DNA from: Clostridiales bacterium
GTDB taxonomy: Bacteria > Bacillota > Clostridia > Oscillospirales > Acutalibacteraceae
Assembly: GCA_021199275.1 (NCBI GenBank)
Contig: JAJQIJ010000010.1
Span: forward strand, 1-44,090
Length of the DNA: 44,090 nucleotides
Direction of reading: 5' to 3'
Part shown: piece after piece, positions 24,662 to 33,021 of the stretch
Position numbering within the stretch: the first letter of the stretch is position 1
How the letters are laid out: each line of letters starts with the position of its first letter
Notes under the pieces: model-generated
Databases searched by the model: none
What the model was told of the DNA's origin: nothing
Seen by the model: the letters and a program-made list of their open reading frames with translations, nothing else
Made by a program: the position numbers and the translations under genes

Positions 24662-25765
24662 ATGAAGCTCCGTTTCGGGAAAGACGGCGAGTTTAAAATT
24701 TTGCAAATTGCCGACACACACGCCGGTGCAAAAATAAGCCCTGACACCATCAATTTAATAACCGCCGCTCTTAAACGCGAAAAGCCCGATTTGGTTGTTT
24801 TTTCAGGCGACCAAATATGGGGCAGTTATCATTTTTTAGGCAGCAGAAAAAAAATTGAAAACGCCCTGTTTGAACTTACAAAGCCGGTGCAGGATTCAGG
24901 CGTGCCGTTTGCAGTTTGTTTTGGCAACCATGACAGGCAGGTTGGCATTTCAAACGAAGAGCAGTTTGAAATTTATAAAAAGTTTAAGGGCTTTATAGGC
25001 GAAAACACACCTGGCATTGACGGGTGTGCAAATCAGGTTATAGAGCTTGAAGACGGCGGCGATATTAAGTATTTAATATTTCTTATTGACAGCCACACGA
25101 ATTTAAACGTGGGCTATGACAATGTGCACCAAAACCAGATAGACTGGTATAAAAACGTCAGAAACAAATATAAAAAGATATGCGCCCGTTATGTGCCCGC
25201 CGTTGTAATTCAGCACATTCCCGTGCCGGAAGTTACAGAGCTTTTGTGTGAAACTTCAAAAAGCACAAAAGGCGCTGTGCAGGGCTTTAGAAACCACGCA
25301 GGAAAATGGTATGTTTTAAACAAAAATCTTGTAAATAAAAATGCTTTTATGGGCGAATCGCCCGCAGACCCGATGGAAAACAGCGGTGAATTTGCCGCCA
25401 TGGCTGAAATGGGCGACGTGCGCGGCATTTATTTCGGGCATGACCACAACAATTCGTTCAACGGAAAAGTTCAAAATATTGACATAGGCTACACCCAAGG
25501 CGCCGGCTTTGACGTTTACGGCCCCGGCCTTGACAGGGGTGTACGCATTATAAAGCTGCACACTAACGGCGAGCTTGACACATATGACTTAAGATACAAA
25601 GATATAGTCGGCAAAAAAGTAAAAAGAAAGGCGCGCTTTGCTTTTTTCCAAATTATGCCGACAAACCTTTATGACGCAGCGCACAGAGCGCTTAAAATTT
25701 TGGCGTCGCTTATAGCTGCGGCGGCAATTATTGCGGTAATTATTTTGCTTATAAATAACCTGTAA
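24662..25765 (+). CDS. Membrane-anchored metallophosphoesterase
   Basis: A 367-residue calcineurin-like phosphoesterase that uses two metal ions. Motifs: DTH at 18-20, GDQIWG near 49-54, GNHD at 88-91, IQHIP with a metal-binding His, and FGHDH. This set fits the Dcr2/Sia1-type branch of phosphatases. A single C-terminal helix (about 341-365) ending in NNL tail-anchors it, with the enzyme probably in the cytoplasm because there is no signal peptide. ATG 24662 is preferred over TTG 24656 because of the GGGGG six bases before it. Substrate unknown. Confidence 0.88.
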   Translation: MKLRFGKDGEFKILQIADTHAGAKISPDTINLITAALKREKPDLVVFSGDQIWGSYHFLGSRKKIENALFELTKPVQDSGVPFAVCFGNHDRQVGISNEEQFEIYKKFKGFIGENTPGIDGCANQVIELEDGGDIKYLIFLIDSHTNLNVGYDNVHQNQIDWYKNVRNKYKKICARYVPAVVIQHIPVPEVTELLCETSKSTKGAVQGFRNHAGKWYVLNKNLVNKNAFMGESPADPMENSGEFAAMAEMGDVRGIYFGHDHNNSFNGKVQNIDIGYTQGAGFDVYGPGLDRGVRIIKLHTNGELDTYDLRYKDIVGKKVKRKARFAFFQIMPTNLYDAAHRALKILASLIAAAAIIAVIILLINNL

Positions 25766-25775
25766 GCAAAACAGT

Positions 25776-25912
25776 TATAATTTAGGCAAGAAATGTCCCC
25801 CGCCTCTACAGGCGGCGGGGTCCGATTTTTAATCAGCGGTGAATACAAGCTCCCGCTGATTAACGACAGCGCCCTGTCGCTTGCCGCGTTGAATAACGGG
25901 CAAGCCCTTATT
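25776..25912. repeat. Intergenic repeat R3
   Basis: Begins TATAATTTAGGCAAGAAATG, followed by GTCCCCCGCCTCTACAGG, nearly the same as the minus-strand end of R2 at 5207. Its interior TTTTTAATCAGCG...GAATACAA and GTTGAATAACGGGCA also occur in R6 (38101-38244) in the opposite orientation. No protein is encoded. Confidence 0.75.
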
Positions 25913-25998
25913 CAACTTAGGCAGAAATGCCCACTGCCGTGCAAGGCTGCGGGCGGCGCTTAAGCAGGGGCATTGCCCCTTGTAAAAACATATTTGTT
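25913..25998. repeat. Intergenic repeat R4
   Basis: Follows R3 directly: CAACTTAGGCAGAAATGCCC, then GCCGTGCAAGGC and a GGGGCATTGCCCC hairpin. It is a more diverged member of the same family. It ends just before the ribosome binding site of the sugar transporter. Confidence 0.55.
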
Positions 25999-26013
25999 TC
26001 GGAAGGAGAAATT

Positions 26014-27567
26014 ATGGAACAAAAAAAGTATCTTACCATGAAAGAGCGGATATCCTTTACAGTCGGCGCATTCGGCCGTTCAGGAATATACACGCTCATG
26101 TCAATGTACACGCTGGTTTTCTTTCAAAACGGCGCGGGGCTGTCGCTCAGTCAGGGCACAACAATAATTCTTATTGGGCGTATCTTTGACGCATTGAACG
26201 ACCCGTTAATGGGCATGCTGGTTGACAGGACAAAATCAAAATGGGGCAAAATGCGCCCATATCTGCTTTTTGCACCTGTGCCAATTGCAATATGCACCAT
26301 TTTGCTGTTTACGGCGCCTTTTGCCGAGGGCTCTACAGCGGCTTTCGTCTGGGCACTTGTAACATATATCCTTTGGGGCGTTTCATTTACCATTCAGGAC
26401 GTTCCGTTCTGGGGGCTTTCGTCAGTTATTACGCCGCTTGAAAGCGAAAGAACATCTTTCATTTCAACGGCAAGGCTGGGCTCCACCTTCGGCGGCATCT
26501 TACCTGCCCTGCTGGTGCCGATTCTTTACCAAAGCAACCTTGGCTATTCAAGGGGTTTCTTTGTAAGTGCGGTAATATTTGCGCTGCTCGGCTGCGGGCT
26601 TTCAATTTTAATTTTCTTTGTTTCAAAAGAAAGAGTCCCCAAGGTGGACTCAACTCCTTCTTTCAAAGAAACATTTGCGGTGCTGGGTAAAAACAAGCTT
26701 TTAATCATTGTAATCTTTGCTTCCGTGCTTGGCTCAACAATGGTTACGGCAAACCAGTGCGCAGACTATATAGGCAATTACCTTATAATTCAAAATTACA
26801 CAGATTTCAGCCAGATTTTCACAGATTTACTGCCCGGCGCGCAAACCACGCTTGTTGACAATGTTGACGCGGCGGCGGCATATGATTTCTGGATTCCGCG
26901 CGGAACAATTGTAACAACGCTTACTGTTGCAATAGGCGTTGGCATGGTGCCTGCCATGGCTATTTTCCCAATGCTTAGAAAAAAGCTTAGCCTGAAACAA
27001 ATTTATATCGGCTCTGCCGTTTTCGGGCTTGTTGTACATGCTCTGTGCTATCTTGTTTTACAAACTGACGTTACAACAATCAGCATCTATCTCTTGTGGG
27101 TATTCCTGTTCTTAATGGGGCTGCCGCTTGGCATATTCAATGTAATAACATATGCGCTGATTGCCGACGCTGTTGACTATCTTGAGTGGAAAACCGGTGA
27201 AAGACACGAGGGCGTTTGCTTCTCTTTCCAGACATTCCTGTCAAAGGTGCAGGCCGCCGTGGCAACATTTGTATTTGGCCAGCTGCTTGACCAAACTGAC
27301 TTTAAAGCGGTTGACAAATCATTAGTTGACGTTGCCGGCAGGCAGATATTTTTCGAACAGTCAGAAAGCACGCAAAAGGTGCTGCTGGCTCTTGTAACAA
27401 TTGTTCCGGCAGCCGGCTTCCTGCTTGCAATGATTCCGATGTTCTTTAACGATTTCACAGGCAAGACAAAGGAAAATGCACAAAAGGAACTGGAAGAAAA
27501 GCATGAACAAATGATGCTTGAACTGGAAAGTGACGCGCAGGCTGAAAAAGAGCAGGTTGAAGCATAA
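26014..27567 (+). CDS. GPH-family sugar cation symporter
   Basis: A 517-residue membrane transporter with about 12 helices, of the glycoside-pentoside-hexuronide:cation symporter family (MelB-like). Typical features are the N-terminal TLVFFQNGAGLS helix, the ALNDPLMGMLVDRTKSKWG loop between helices 2 and 3, and DAVDYLEWKTGERHEG near helix 10-11. GGAAGGAG seven bases upstream fixes ATG 26014; a longer frame from 25927 would run through a repeat. It probably imports oligosaccharides or glycosides for the intracellular GH20 and GH38 enzymes, but no operon link shows this. Confidence 0.93.
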   Translation: MEQKKYLTMKERISFTVGAFGRSGIYTLMSMYTLVFFQNGAGLSLSQGTTIILIGRIFDALNDPLMGMLVDRTKSKWGKMRPYLLFAPVPIAICTILLFTAPFAEGSTAAFVWALVTYILWGVSFTIQDVPFWGLSSVITPLESERTSFISTARLGSTFGGILPALLVPILYQSNLGYSRGFFVSAVIFALLGCGLSILIFFVSKERVPKVDSTPSFKETFAVLGKNKLLIIVIFASVLGSTMVTANQCADYIGNYLIIQNYTDFSQIFTDLLPGAQTTLVDNVDAAAAYDFWIPRGTIVTTLTVAIGVGMVPAMAIFPMLRKKLSLKQIYIGSAVFGLVVHALCYLVLQTDVTTISIYLLWVFLFLMGLPLGIFNVITYALIADAVDYLEWKTGERHEGVCFSFQTFLSKVQAAVATFVFGQLLDQTDFKAVDKSLVDVAGRQIFFEQSESTQKVLLALVTIVPAAGFLLAMIPMFFNDFTGKTKENAQKELEEKHEQMMLELESDAQAEKEQVEA

Positions 27568-27593
27568 GCTTAAATTCAGACTGACATAAAAAG

Positions 27594-27627
27594 GCCCCGC
27601 TGTTTTAAAACAGCGGGGCTGTTTTTT
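27594..27627 (+). terminator. Terminator after the GPH transporter
   Basis: A perfect GCCCCGCTGTTTT / AAAACAGCGGGGC stem followed by T6. Confidence 0.92.
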
Positions 27628-27768
27628 AGCTTTGGCAAGCAATATTACCGAAGTTCTTTCAGATTCAATAAGAGCTTGAAAATAGTTTAACATGCACTCG
27701 GCAGCTTTACTTCCGGCGTCAGCATGAGTTTGCGCCGAAACGCTGGCAAGACAATATTGAAAATATAT

Positions 27769-27797
27769 TTGACATATCAGTTAAATTGTGTTAAAAT
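27769..27797 (+). promoter_or_regulatory. Promoter of the poly-Asp protein gene
   Basis: TTGACA at 27769-27774 and TAAAAT at 27792-27797 with a 17-bp spacer, about 50 bases before the ATG. Confidence 0.7.
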
Positions 27798-27849
27798 GCA
27801 GTTAGCTTTTGAAGTTAATGTCCAGTTCACAAAAAAGAAGGTACATATA

Positions 27850-28185
27850 ATGAAAAGCATTAATAAAGTTTTAAAATGTCTTGTTGCTTTGGCTGCATTA
27901 TTACCAACAGCGGCATTTACTGCATTTGCAGCAACAACCGCCGGCGCTTCACCGGAAACCGGCGGTATCGGTGTTTACATTTTTTACGGCATAGGCGCAG
28001 CCGTTATGGTTATTGCGCTTATTTTGCTGATTATTATAAAAGCAAAGAAAAAGCGCAATGACGATGACGACGATGACGATGATGACGATGACGACGAAGA
28101 TGACGATGACGACGAAGATGACGAAGTAGAAAATGAAGAAGCCGGCACAGAAGCCCCGCCACAAAACAGCGAGCCGGAAGAATAA
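27850..28185 (+). CDS. Small membrane protein with SPETG motif and poly-Asp tail
   Basis: No named family recognised. 111 residues: a signal peptide (cleavage likely after AFA at about 27), a short exposed segment with SPETGG at 34-39, a membrane helix (about 40-63), a basic KAKKKR stop, then an acidic tail with 12 Asp in a row (71-82) and more Asp/Glu to about 97. SPETG, helix and basic cluster resemble a sortase sorting signal, but the long tail after it is unusual. AAGAAGG precedes ATG 27850. The GAY repeat (about 28060-28125) may be prone to length change. Confidence 0.75.
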   Translation: MKSINKVLKCLVALAALLPTAAFTAFAATTAGASPETGGIGVYIFYGIGAAVMVIALILLIIIKAKKKRNDDDDDDDDDDDDEDDDDDEDDEVENEEAGTEAPPQNSEPEE

Positions 28186-28240
28186 GCCCCTTTTTAAATA
28201 TGTGATTTATGCCTGATTTAAAGTAACACAAATAAATTAT

Positions 28241-28271
28241 GCACCGCCCTGATTTAGGCGGTGCAAATTTT
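28241..28271. terminator. Terminator between convergent genes
   Basis: A perfect GCACCGCC / GGCGGTGC stem with a nine-base spacer (28249-28256 region), and AT-rich flanks. It separates the poly-Asp gene from rmuC. Confidence 0.75.
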
Positions 28272-28307
28272 ATGCCCGAAAAACATGTTGTGTTGCGCGC
28301 TGCGGGG

Positions 28308-29522
28308 TTAATTTTCCGCAAAGTCATTAATTCCAAGCACAGAAGCGGAAGAGTCAAAGTCCAGCTCTTCAACAGAACGCAGGTTTTTCATAATAATGGA
28401 ATTTCTGTGGTCAGCATCGTCAAGCACTTTGCCCGCCTCGTCAACCTTTTTGCGTGCCTTTGCAAGTAAATCGCCAAATTTGTCATATTGCGCTTTTGCG
28501 GCGCCCAAAACTTTCCAAACTTCGTTTGCTTTTTTGTTAATTGCCATTGTGCGAAAGCCCATTGACAGCGAATTGAGCAGCGCTGTTATTGTGGCGGGGC
28601 CCGCTATTAAAATGCCGTCTGCCTGCAGCTTTTCAAAAATGCCGTTTTTGCTGCCGGCAATTTCGGCATAAAGCCCTTCTGTTGCAAGGTAAATTATTGC
28701 AAAAGGCGTTGTGTGCGGCTCGGCTATATATTGGCGGATTTTCTTTGCTTCGTCTTTAACCCTTTGTTCAAGCGCCTTTCGCGCCCTGTCAAGCGTTTCC
28801 ATGTCGCCGCTTTCAGAAGCTTCAGCAATGCGTGCATAGTCTTCCATCGGGAATTTAGAGTCAATTGGCAAATAAGTAATTTCATTTCCGCTTTGCGACG
28901 GAATTTTAACGGCAAATTCAACCTGGCCGTTGTAATTCGGGTTTGTTTTTACATTTATTTCATACATTCCGGGAATGGTTTCATCTAAAATATTGCCCAG
29001 CTGCACCTCTGCCCATGTGCCCCTGGCCTTAACATTTGTAAGCACACGGCTGAGCCCCTTCACATTGTCTGTAACACCTGCTGAAAGTTCTTTCATTTCA
29101 CCCAGGCTTTTATAAACGTTTTGCAGCTGTTCAGACACGGTTTTAAAAGAGGCGTTGAGCCGCTGATTCAGCGTTTCAGACAGCTTTTCATCAACAGTTT
29201 TACGCATTTCATCAAGCTTTTTTTCATTGCTGGCAGTCATGTTGCCCACAGCTTCGGCTATTCTTTTGGTTTGCTTTTCCGAATTTGAATTGAGCGATTC
29301 GTTTATTTTCAGCATTTGCTCATAATTTTTTTCTGTGAGCGTGCGCATTTCGCGCGAAATGTTACCGAGCTCTTCGCGCGTTTGCTTTGAAGAAATGTCA
29401 AGCTTTTGGTCTAAAAGCTGAATTTTATCACCGCCGCGCGGCCTGAAAATAATTGCCGCAACAAACGCCGCAGCGCTTAAAACCACCGCTATGCTAAGTA
29501 AAATTATAATAAGATTTTCCAT
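28308..29522 (-). CDS. rmuC: RmuC-family protein
   Basis: 404 residues from ATG 29522, chosen because GGAAAGG lies seven to ten bases upstream; an in-frame GTG at 29540 would remove that site. An N-terminal membrane helix (about 1-24) is followed by a long coiled coil and the RmuC domain with RGTWAEVQLGNILDE, LPIDSKFPMEDY and AIIYLATEGLYAE. RmuC proteins are nuclease-fold proteins linked to limiting DNA rearrangements; the exact reaction is not settled. It stands alone. Confidence 0.94.
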   Translation of the reverse strand: MENLIIILLSIAVVLSAAAFVAAIIFRPRGGDKIQLLDQKLDISSKQTREELGNISREMRTLTEKNYEQMLKINESLNSNSEKQTKRIAEAVGNMTASNEKKLDEMRKTVDEKLSETLNQRLNASFKTVSEQLQNVYKSLGEMKELSAGVTDNVKGLSRVLTNVKARGTWAEVQLGNILDETIPGMYEINVKTNPNYNGQVEFAVKIPSQSGNEITYLPIDSKFPMEDYARIAEASESGDMETLDRARKALEQRVKDEAKKIRQYIAEPHTTPFAIIYLATEGLYAEIAGSKNGIFEKLQADGILIAGPATITALLNSLSMGFRTMAINKKANEVWKVLGAAKAQYDKFGDLLAKARKKVDEAGKVLDDADHRNSIIMKNLRSVEELDFDSSASVLGINDFAEN

Positions 29523-29701
29523 TGTTTTGCCTTTCCGCACAAATGCAGCGGCACGCGCTGATGCGACAAAAATTGCAGCAGTGTTTTTTTAGAGCCAGCG
29601 CAGTGCAGCTATGCACGTTTCCGTGTGCACATTATTTTTTTAATTTTAACACATAAAAGAATTTAAAGCAAGATTCCATGGCAAATTCTTGAGCTTTAAG
29701 G

Positions 29702-29730
29702 TTGAATAAAAGCCGCCCCTGTGCTAAAAT
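29702..29730 (+). promoter_or_regulatory. Promoter of hisC
   Basis: TTGAAT at 29702-29707 and TAAAAT at 29725-29730 with a 17-bp spacer, about 41 bases before the start codon. Confidence 0.6.
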
Positions 29731-29771
29731 AGCAGTTGCAGCGCTTAAAAGCAATGAGAGGCGGTAAATTT

Positions 29772-30833
29772 ATGAAAAGCTGGAAAGATAATTTAAGAAA
29801 AATTGAGCCATATACCCCCGGCGAGCAGTCAAAGGCCGGCGGAGTAATTAAGCTTAATGCAAATGAAAACCCATATCCCCCGTCGCCAGCTGCCGCAGCC
29901 GCAATTAAAAATTTTGACGCCGGGGCTTTGCGCCTATACCCTGACGCTGGCGGGGCGCTTTTAAAAAATGCCATTGCCGAATATTACGGCGTTGAAAGTA
30001 AAAACGTTTTTATAGGCAACGGCTCTGACGACGTTATAGCAGTCAGCTTTCAGGCGCTTTTTTCAGGCGATAAGCCGATTTTATTTCCTGACATTACTTA
30101 CAGCTTTTACCCGGTTTGGTGTTCTTTATTTGACATTAAATATAAAACCTGCCCGCTTGATTCAAATTTCAGAATTAACTTAAACGACTATAGGGCTGAA
30201 AACGGCGGCATAATTATTCCAAACCCGAACGCACCCACTTCCCTTGGCGAGGGGCGTGAATTTATAAGGCAGCTTATGTCTTTCAACAAAAGCAGCGTGG
30301 TTATAATTGACGAAGCTTATGTTGATTTCGGCGGCATGTCAAGCATTTGCCTGACAAGGGAATATGAAAACCTGCTTATTACCGGCACATTTTCAAAAAG
30401 CAGAAGCTTAGCCGGGCTGAGAATTGGCTTTGCCATAGGCAGCGAAACGCTTATCAGCGCGCTGGAAGCTGTTAAAAATTCATATAACAGCTATACCGTT
30501 GACAGCATTGCAATGGCTGCCGGCGCGGCGGCAATAAAAGACGATGAATATTTTAAAAGCACCGTAAAAAAAATTACAGACGTGCGCAAAAAAACGGCAA
30601 GTCAGCTGCAAGAGCTTGGGTTTAAGGTGCTGGAGTCACAGACTAATTTTCTTTTTGCAACGCACAGCAACGCCGACATGAAAGATTATTTCAACTATTT
30701 AAAAACTCAAAAAGTATTTATAAGATATTTTGATTTGCCGCGAATAAATAATTATGTGCGCATTACAATAGGCACAGAAAAAGATATGTGCATTTTTATT
30801 GAAAAAACGCGGCAATATTTAAAAAATCACTAA
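29772..30833 (+). CDS. hisC: Histidinol-phosphate aminotransferase
   Basis: A 353-residue PLP enzyme of the class II aminotransferase fold. LNANENPYPPSP near residue 28, NPNAPTS at 151-157, DEAYVDF from 180, and the PLP lysine K209 in TFSKSRSLAGLRIGFA are typical of HisC, which converts imidazole-acetol phosphate and glutamate to histidinol phosphate. GAGGCGG fixes ATG 29772. It stands alone rather than in a his operon, so a related role, such as with other aromatic amino acids or phosphonates, remains possible. Confidence 0.87.
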   Translation: MKSWKDNLRKIEPYTPGEQSKAGGVIKLNANENPYPPSPAAAAAIKNFDAGALRLYPDAGGALLKNAIAEYYGVESKNVFIGNGSDDVIAVSFQALFSGDKPILFPDITYSFYPVWCSLFDIKYKTCPLDSNFRINLNDYRAENGGIIIPNPNAPTSLGEGREFIRQLMSFNKSSVVIIDEAYVDFGGMSSICLTREYENLLITGTFSKSRSLAGLRIGFAIGSETLISALEAVKNSYNSYTVDSIAMAAGAAAIKDDEYFKSTVKKITDVRKKTASQLQELGFKVLESQTNFLFATHSNADMKDYFNYLKTQKVFIRYFDLPRINNYVRITIGTEKDMCIFIEKTRQYLKNH

Positions 30834-30846
30834 GCTGCAAACAAAA

Positions 30847-30881
30847 AAGCGGAAGGCCCCGCAACGGGGGGCGTTCCGCTT
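30847..30881. terminator. Bidirectional terminator between hisC and cca
   Basis: An AAGCGGAA / TTCCGCTT outer stem with an inner GCCCCG / CGGGG stem and A/T runs on both sides. Confidence 0.88.
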
Positions 30882-30884
30882 AAT

Positions 30885-32231
30885 TTAATTTTGCAGTTTT
30901 TTCATGTCGCATGCATATTTTGCAAGCTCTGCCCGGCTGTTTATAACTGCCCCGTCTGCCACGGCAAAAAGCAGCTTTTCAAGCATTTCGCCGATTTCCC
31001 TGCCGGAAAAGCCCAGCTTTTTTAAGTCGCCGCCGGCTATTTTAAGCTGTGAAACAGACATTTCGGCATTGCTTTCAATGCAGCGCTCAAGTTGTGCTTG
31101 TTTTTTTTCAAGTTCTTTAATTTCGCCTGCCACCATTTGGCCGTTATGCGCTTTCAGGTCTGCCAAGCGCACCTGAAAAAGCATTTTTGAAATTTCCGCT
31201 TTATGTTCAATCAGCATATGGCGAACATTGATTTTGTCAATTTTTTCAAGGCTTTGGTGGTACTTTACAAGAGTGCACACCCTGTCAGTCAGCGCCTTGC
31301 TTGCATTGAAACGCCGCAAGGCGGTGTATGCAATGCCTGCGCCGGCTTCGGCATGGCGCTTAAAATGGTCTGTGCCGTTTTCGTCTGTCGTTTTAACCTG
31401 CGGCTTGCCCATGTCATGAAAAAGCATTGTAAGGCGAACGACAAAGTCTGGCGGCGCGCAGGCAACGCTGTGCGCTGTGTGCTGCCAGACGTCATAAATA
31501 TGCCATGGGGTATTTTGCCGGCAGTCAAGGCAGGGCGCGATTTCAGGAATGAAAACGGCAAAAATTTCGCCGTAAGAAAGCAGCACATTTAAAACATTTT
31601 TGCCAAGCAGCAGCTTTTTAAGCTCTGCAAAAATACGTTCGCCCGCAATATTGGTTAAAAGCTTTTTGTTTTTATAAATTGCCGCTTTGGTTTCGCTTTC
31701 AATTTCAAAGCCGAGCTCGCTTGAAAACCTTAATGCGCGCAGAATGCGCAAGGCGTCTTCCTGAAAGCGTTTGTCAGCCCTGCCGACTGTTCTTATGACG
31801 CCGGCTTCTATATCAGCCCTGCCGCCAAACAAATCAATTATTCCGGTTTTGGGGTTATATGCCATGGCGTTTATTGTAAAATCACGGCGCGCAAGGTCTG
31901 TTTCAACACTGTCAATAAATTCAACGCTTGACGGGCGGCGGTTGTCTTTATATTCGCCGTCTGTGCGGAAAGTGGTTATTTCATAACCCACATTACCAAT
32001 AAGCGCGGTAACAGTGCCGTGTTTCAGCCCCGTGTCATATGTTTTTATATTTTTGCTTTTTAAAATTTCTGCTGCCGCTTTCGGCGTGGCTGACGTGCAT
32101 ATGTCTATGTCGTTTGACTTTCTGCCCATTATTTTATCGCGCACAAAGCCGCCGACAAAATAAGCGCTTTCGCCGGAACTTTCCAATGCATGTAAAATTA
32201 ATTTGGCATTTTCCAAAATCAAACATATCAC
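30885..32231 (-). CDS. cca: CCA tRNA nucleotidyltransferase / poly(A) polymerase family
   Basis: 448 residues. Head domain with GGFVRDKIMGRKSNDIDICT (active-site GG and DID), then RRDFTINAMAYNP and RILRALRFSSELGFEI, followed by a C-terminal HD-type region with LFHDMGKP. It adds or repairs CCA ends of tRNAs; all three tRNAs here encode CCA, so repair is a likely job. The start is uncertain: GTG 32231, or TTG at 32222 which has GGGTGA just upstream. It is divergent from the CmpB-like gene. Confidence 0.92.
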   Translation of the reverse strand: MICLILENAKLILHALESSGESAYFVGGFVRDKIMGRKSNDIDICTSATPKAAAEILKSKNIKTYDTGLKHGTVTALIGNVGYEITTFRTDGEYKDNRRPSSVEFIDSVETDLARRDFTINAMAYNPKTGIIDLFGGRADIEAGVIRTVGRADKRFQEDALRILRALRFSSELGFEIESETKAAIYKNKKLLTNIAGERIFAELKKLLLGKNVLNVLLSYGEIFAVFIPEIAPCLDCRQNTPWHIYDVWQHTAHSVACAPPDFVVRLTMLFHDMGKPQVKTTDENGTDHFKRHAEAGAGIAYTALRRFNASKALTDRVCTLVKYHQSLEKIDKINVRHMLIEHKAEISKMLFQVRLADLKAHNGQMVAGEIKELEKKQAQLERCIESNAEMSVSQLKIAGGDLKKLGFSGREIGEMLEKLLFAVADGAVINSRAELAKYACDMKKLQN

Positions 32232-32271
32232 CCATGGGTTATTTTAACACAAATTGCCCAACAATACAAAT

Positions 32272-32661
32272 ATGAAATATCTTGTAAGCTATTTAATAAT
32301 TTTTTTGCTTGGCGGGCAGGGCTATTGCACGCTTGAAATAATCTGGCGCGGCAGAACACATTACAGCATGTTTTTTGCAGGCGGGCTGGCTCTGTCATGC
32401 CTTGTTTTTTTGGGGCTGCAAATGAACAAAGCGCCCATTGTGCAAAAATGCATAATAGGCGCCGTAATAATTACTCTTATTGAGCTGCTGTTTGGCTATA
32501 TATTCAACATCAAATACCAAATGGGCGTGTGGGATTACAGCAATATGCCGCTGAATTTTGCGGGGCAGATTTGCCTGCCCTATTCACTCGCATGGCTTTT
32601 CTTGTGTTTTATCTTGTTTAAATGGGTCATTAAAGACGACTTTTACACGCGATTTTTCTGA
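32272..32661 (+). CDS. Short CmpB-like membrane protein
   Basis: 129 residues with about four membrane helices. VWDYSNMPLNFAGQICLPYS matches the most conserved part of the CmpB-family protein at 10887, so they are paralogs, this one shorter. ATG 32272 has no clear ribosome binding site, and a TTG at 32254 is an alternative. Its last 78 bases overlap the convergent gene at 32584-33021. Function unknown. Confidence 0.75.
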   Translation: MKYLVSYLIIFLLGGQGYCTLEIIWRGRTHYSMFFAGGLALSCLVFLGLQMNKAPIVQKCIIGAVIITLIELLFGYIFNIKYQMGVWDYSNMPLNFAGQICLPYSLAWLFLCFILFKWVIKDDFYTRFF

Positions 32662-33021
32662 ATATTTTATAAGTTCCTGCCTTGCCTGCTTGATTTCATC
32701 TTCATTTAGCTGTTCCCTTTCTTCAGGGTAATCCCAGCAGTCAAACGGGTTTTCTTTAAGAATAAGCATGCGCCCGCTTTCGTCCAGCTTCCAGGGGTAA
32801 GCCAAAATTTTCCTTTTATTTTTTACAAAAAACAGCCTGCCTGTGGTGCCGTTTGAAATGTTTTTCCAATAGATAAGCGAATTTGCCTGTTTCATAATAG
32901 CAAGCACCTGTTGGTCAGGCGGAAGCTTTTTAAACTGGCGGCGGTTTATAAGCGGCAATATTACCGCCCCCAGCAAAACAAAAACGGCTGCGGCAATAAC
33001 GGCAATGTGAATGTTTGACAT
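32584..33021 (-). CDS. Unknown small membrane protein
   Basis: 145 residues: one N-terminal membrane helix (about 7-24), then a soluble domain with KLPPDQQVLAIMKQAN and NPFDCWDYPEE. I do not recognise it. Its ATG overlaps the GH38 stop by one base (TAATG), so it is translated with GH38. The 3' end overlaps the convergent CmpB-like gene by 78 bases. Confidence 0.7.
   Translation of the reverse strand: MSNIHIAVIAAAVFVLLGAVILPLINRRQFKKLPPDQQVLAIMKQANSLIYWKNISNGTTGRLFFVKNKRKILAYPWKLDESGRMLILKENPFDCWDYPEEREQLNEDEIKQARQELIKYSEKSRVKVVFNDPFKQDKTQEKPCE

Noticed and set aside
25927..26013. N-terminal extension of the GPH transporter
   Set aside because: It is repeat DNA; GGAAGGAG clearly belongs to ATG 26014.
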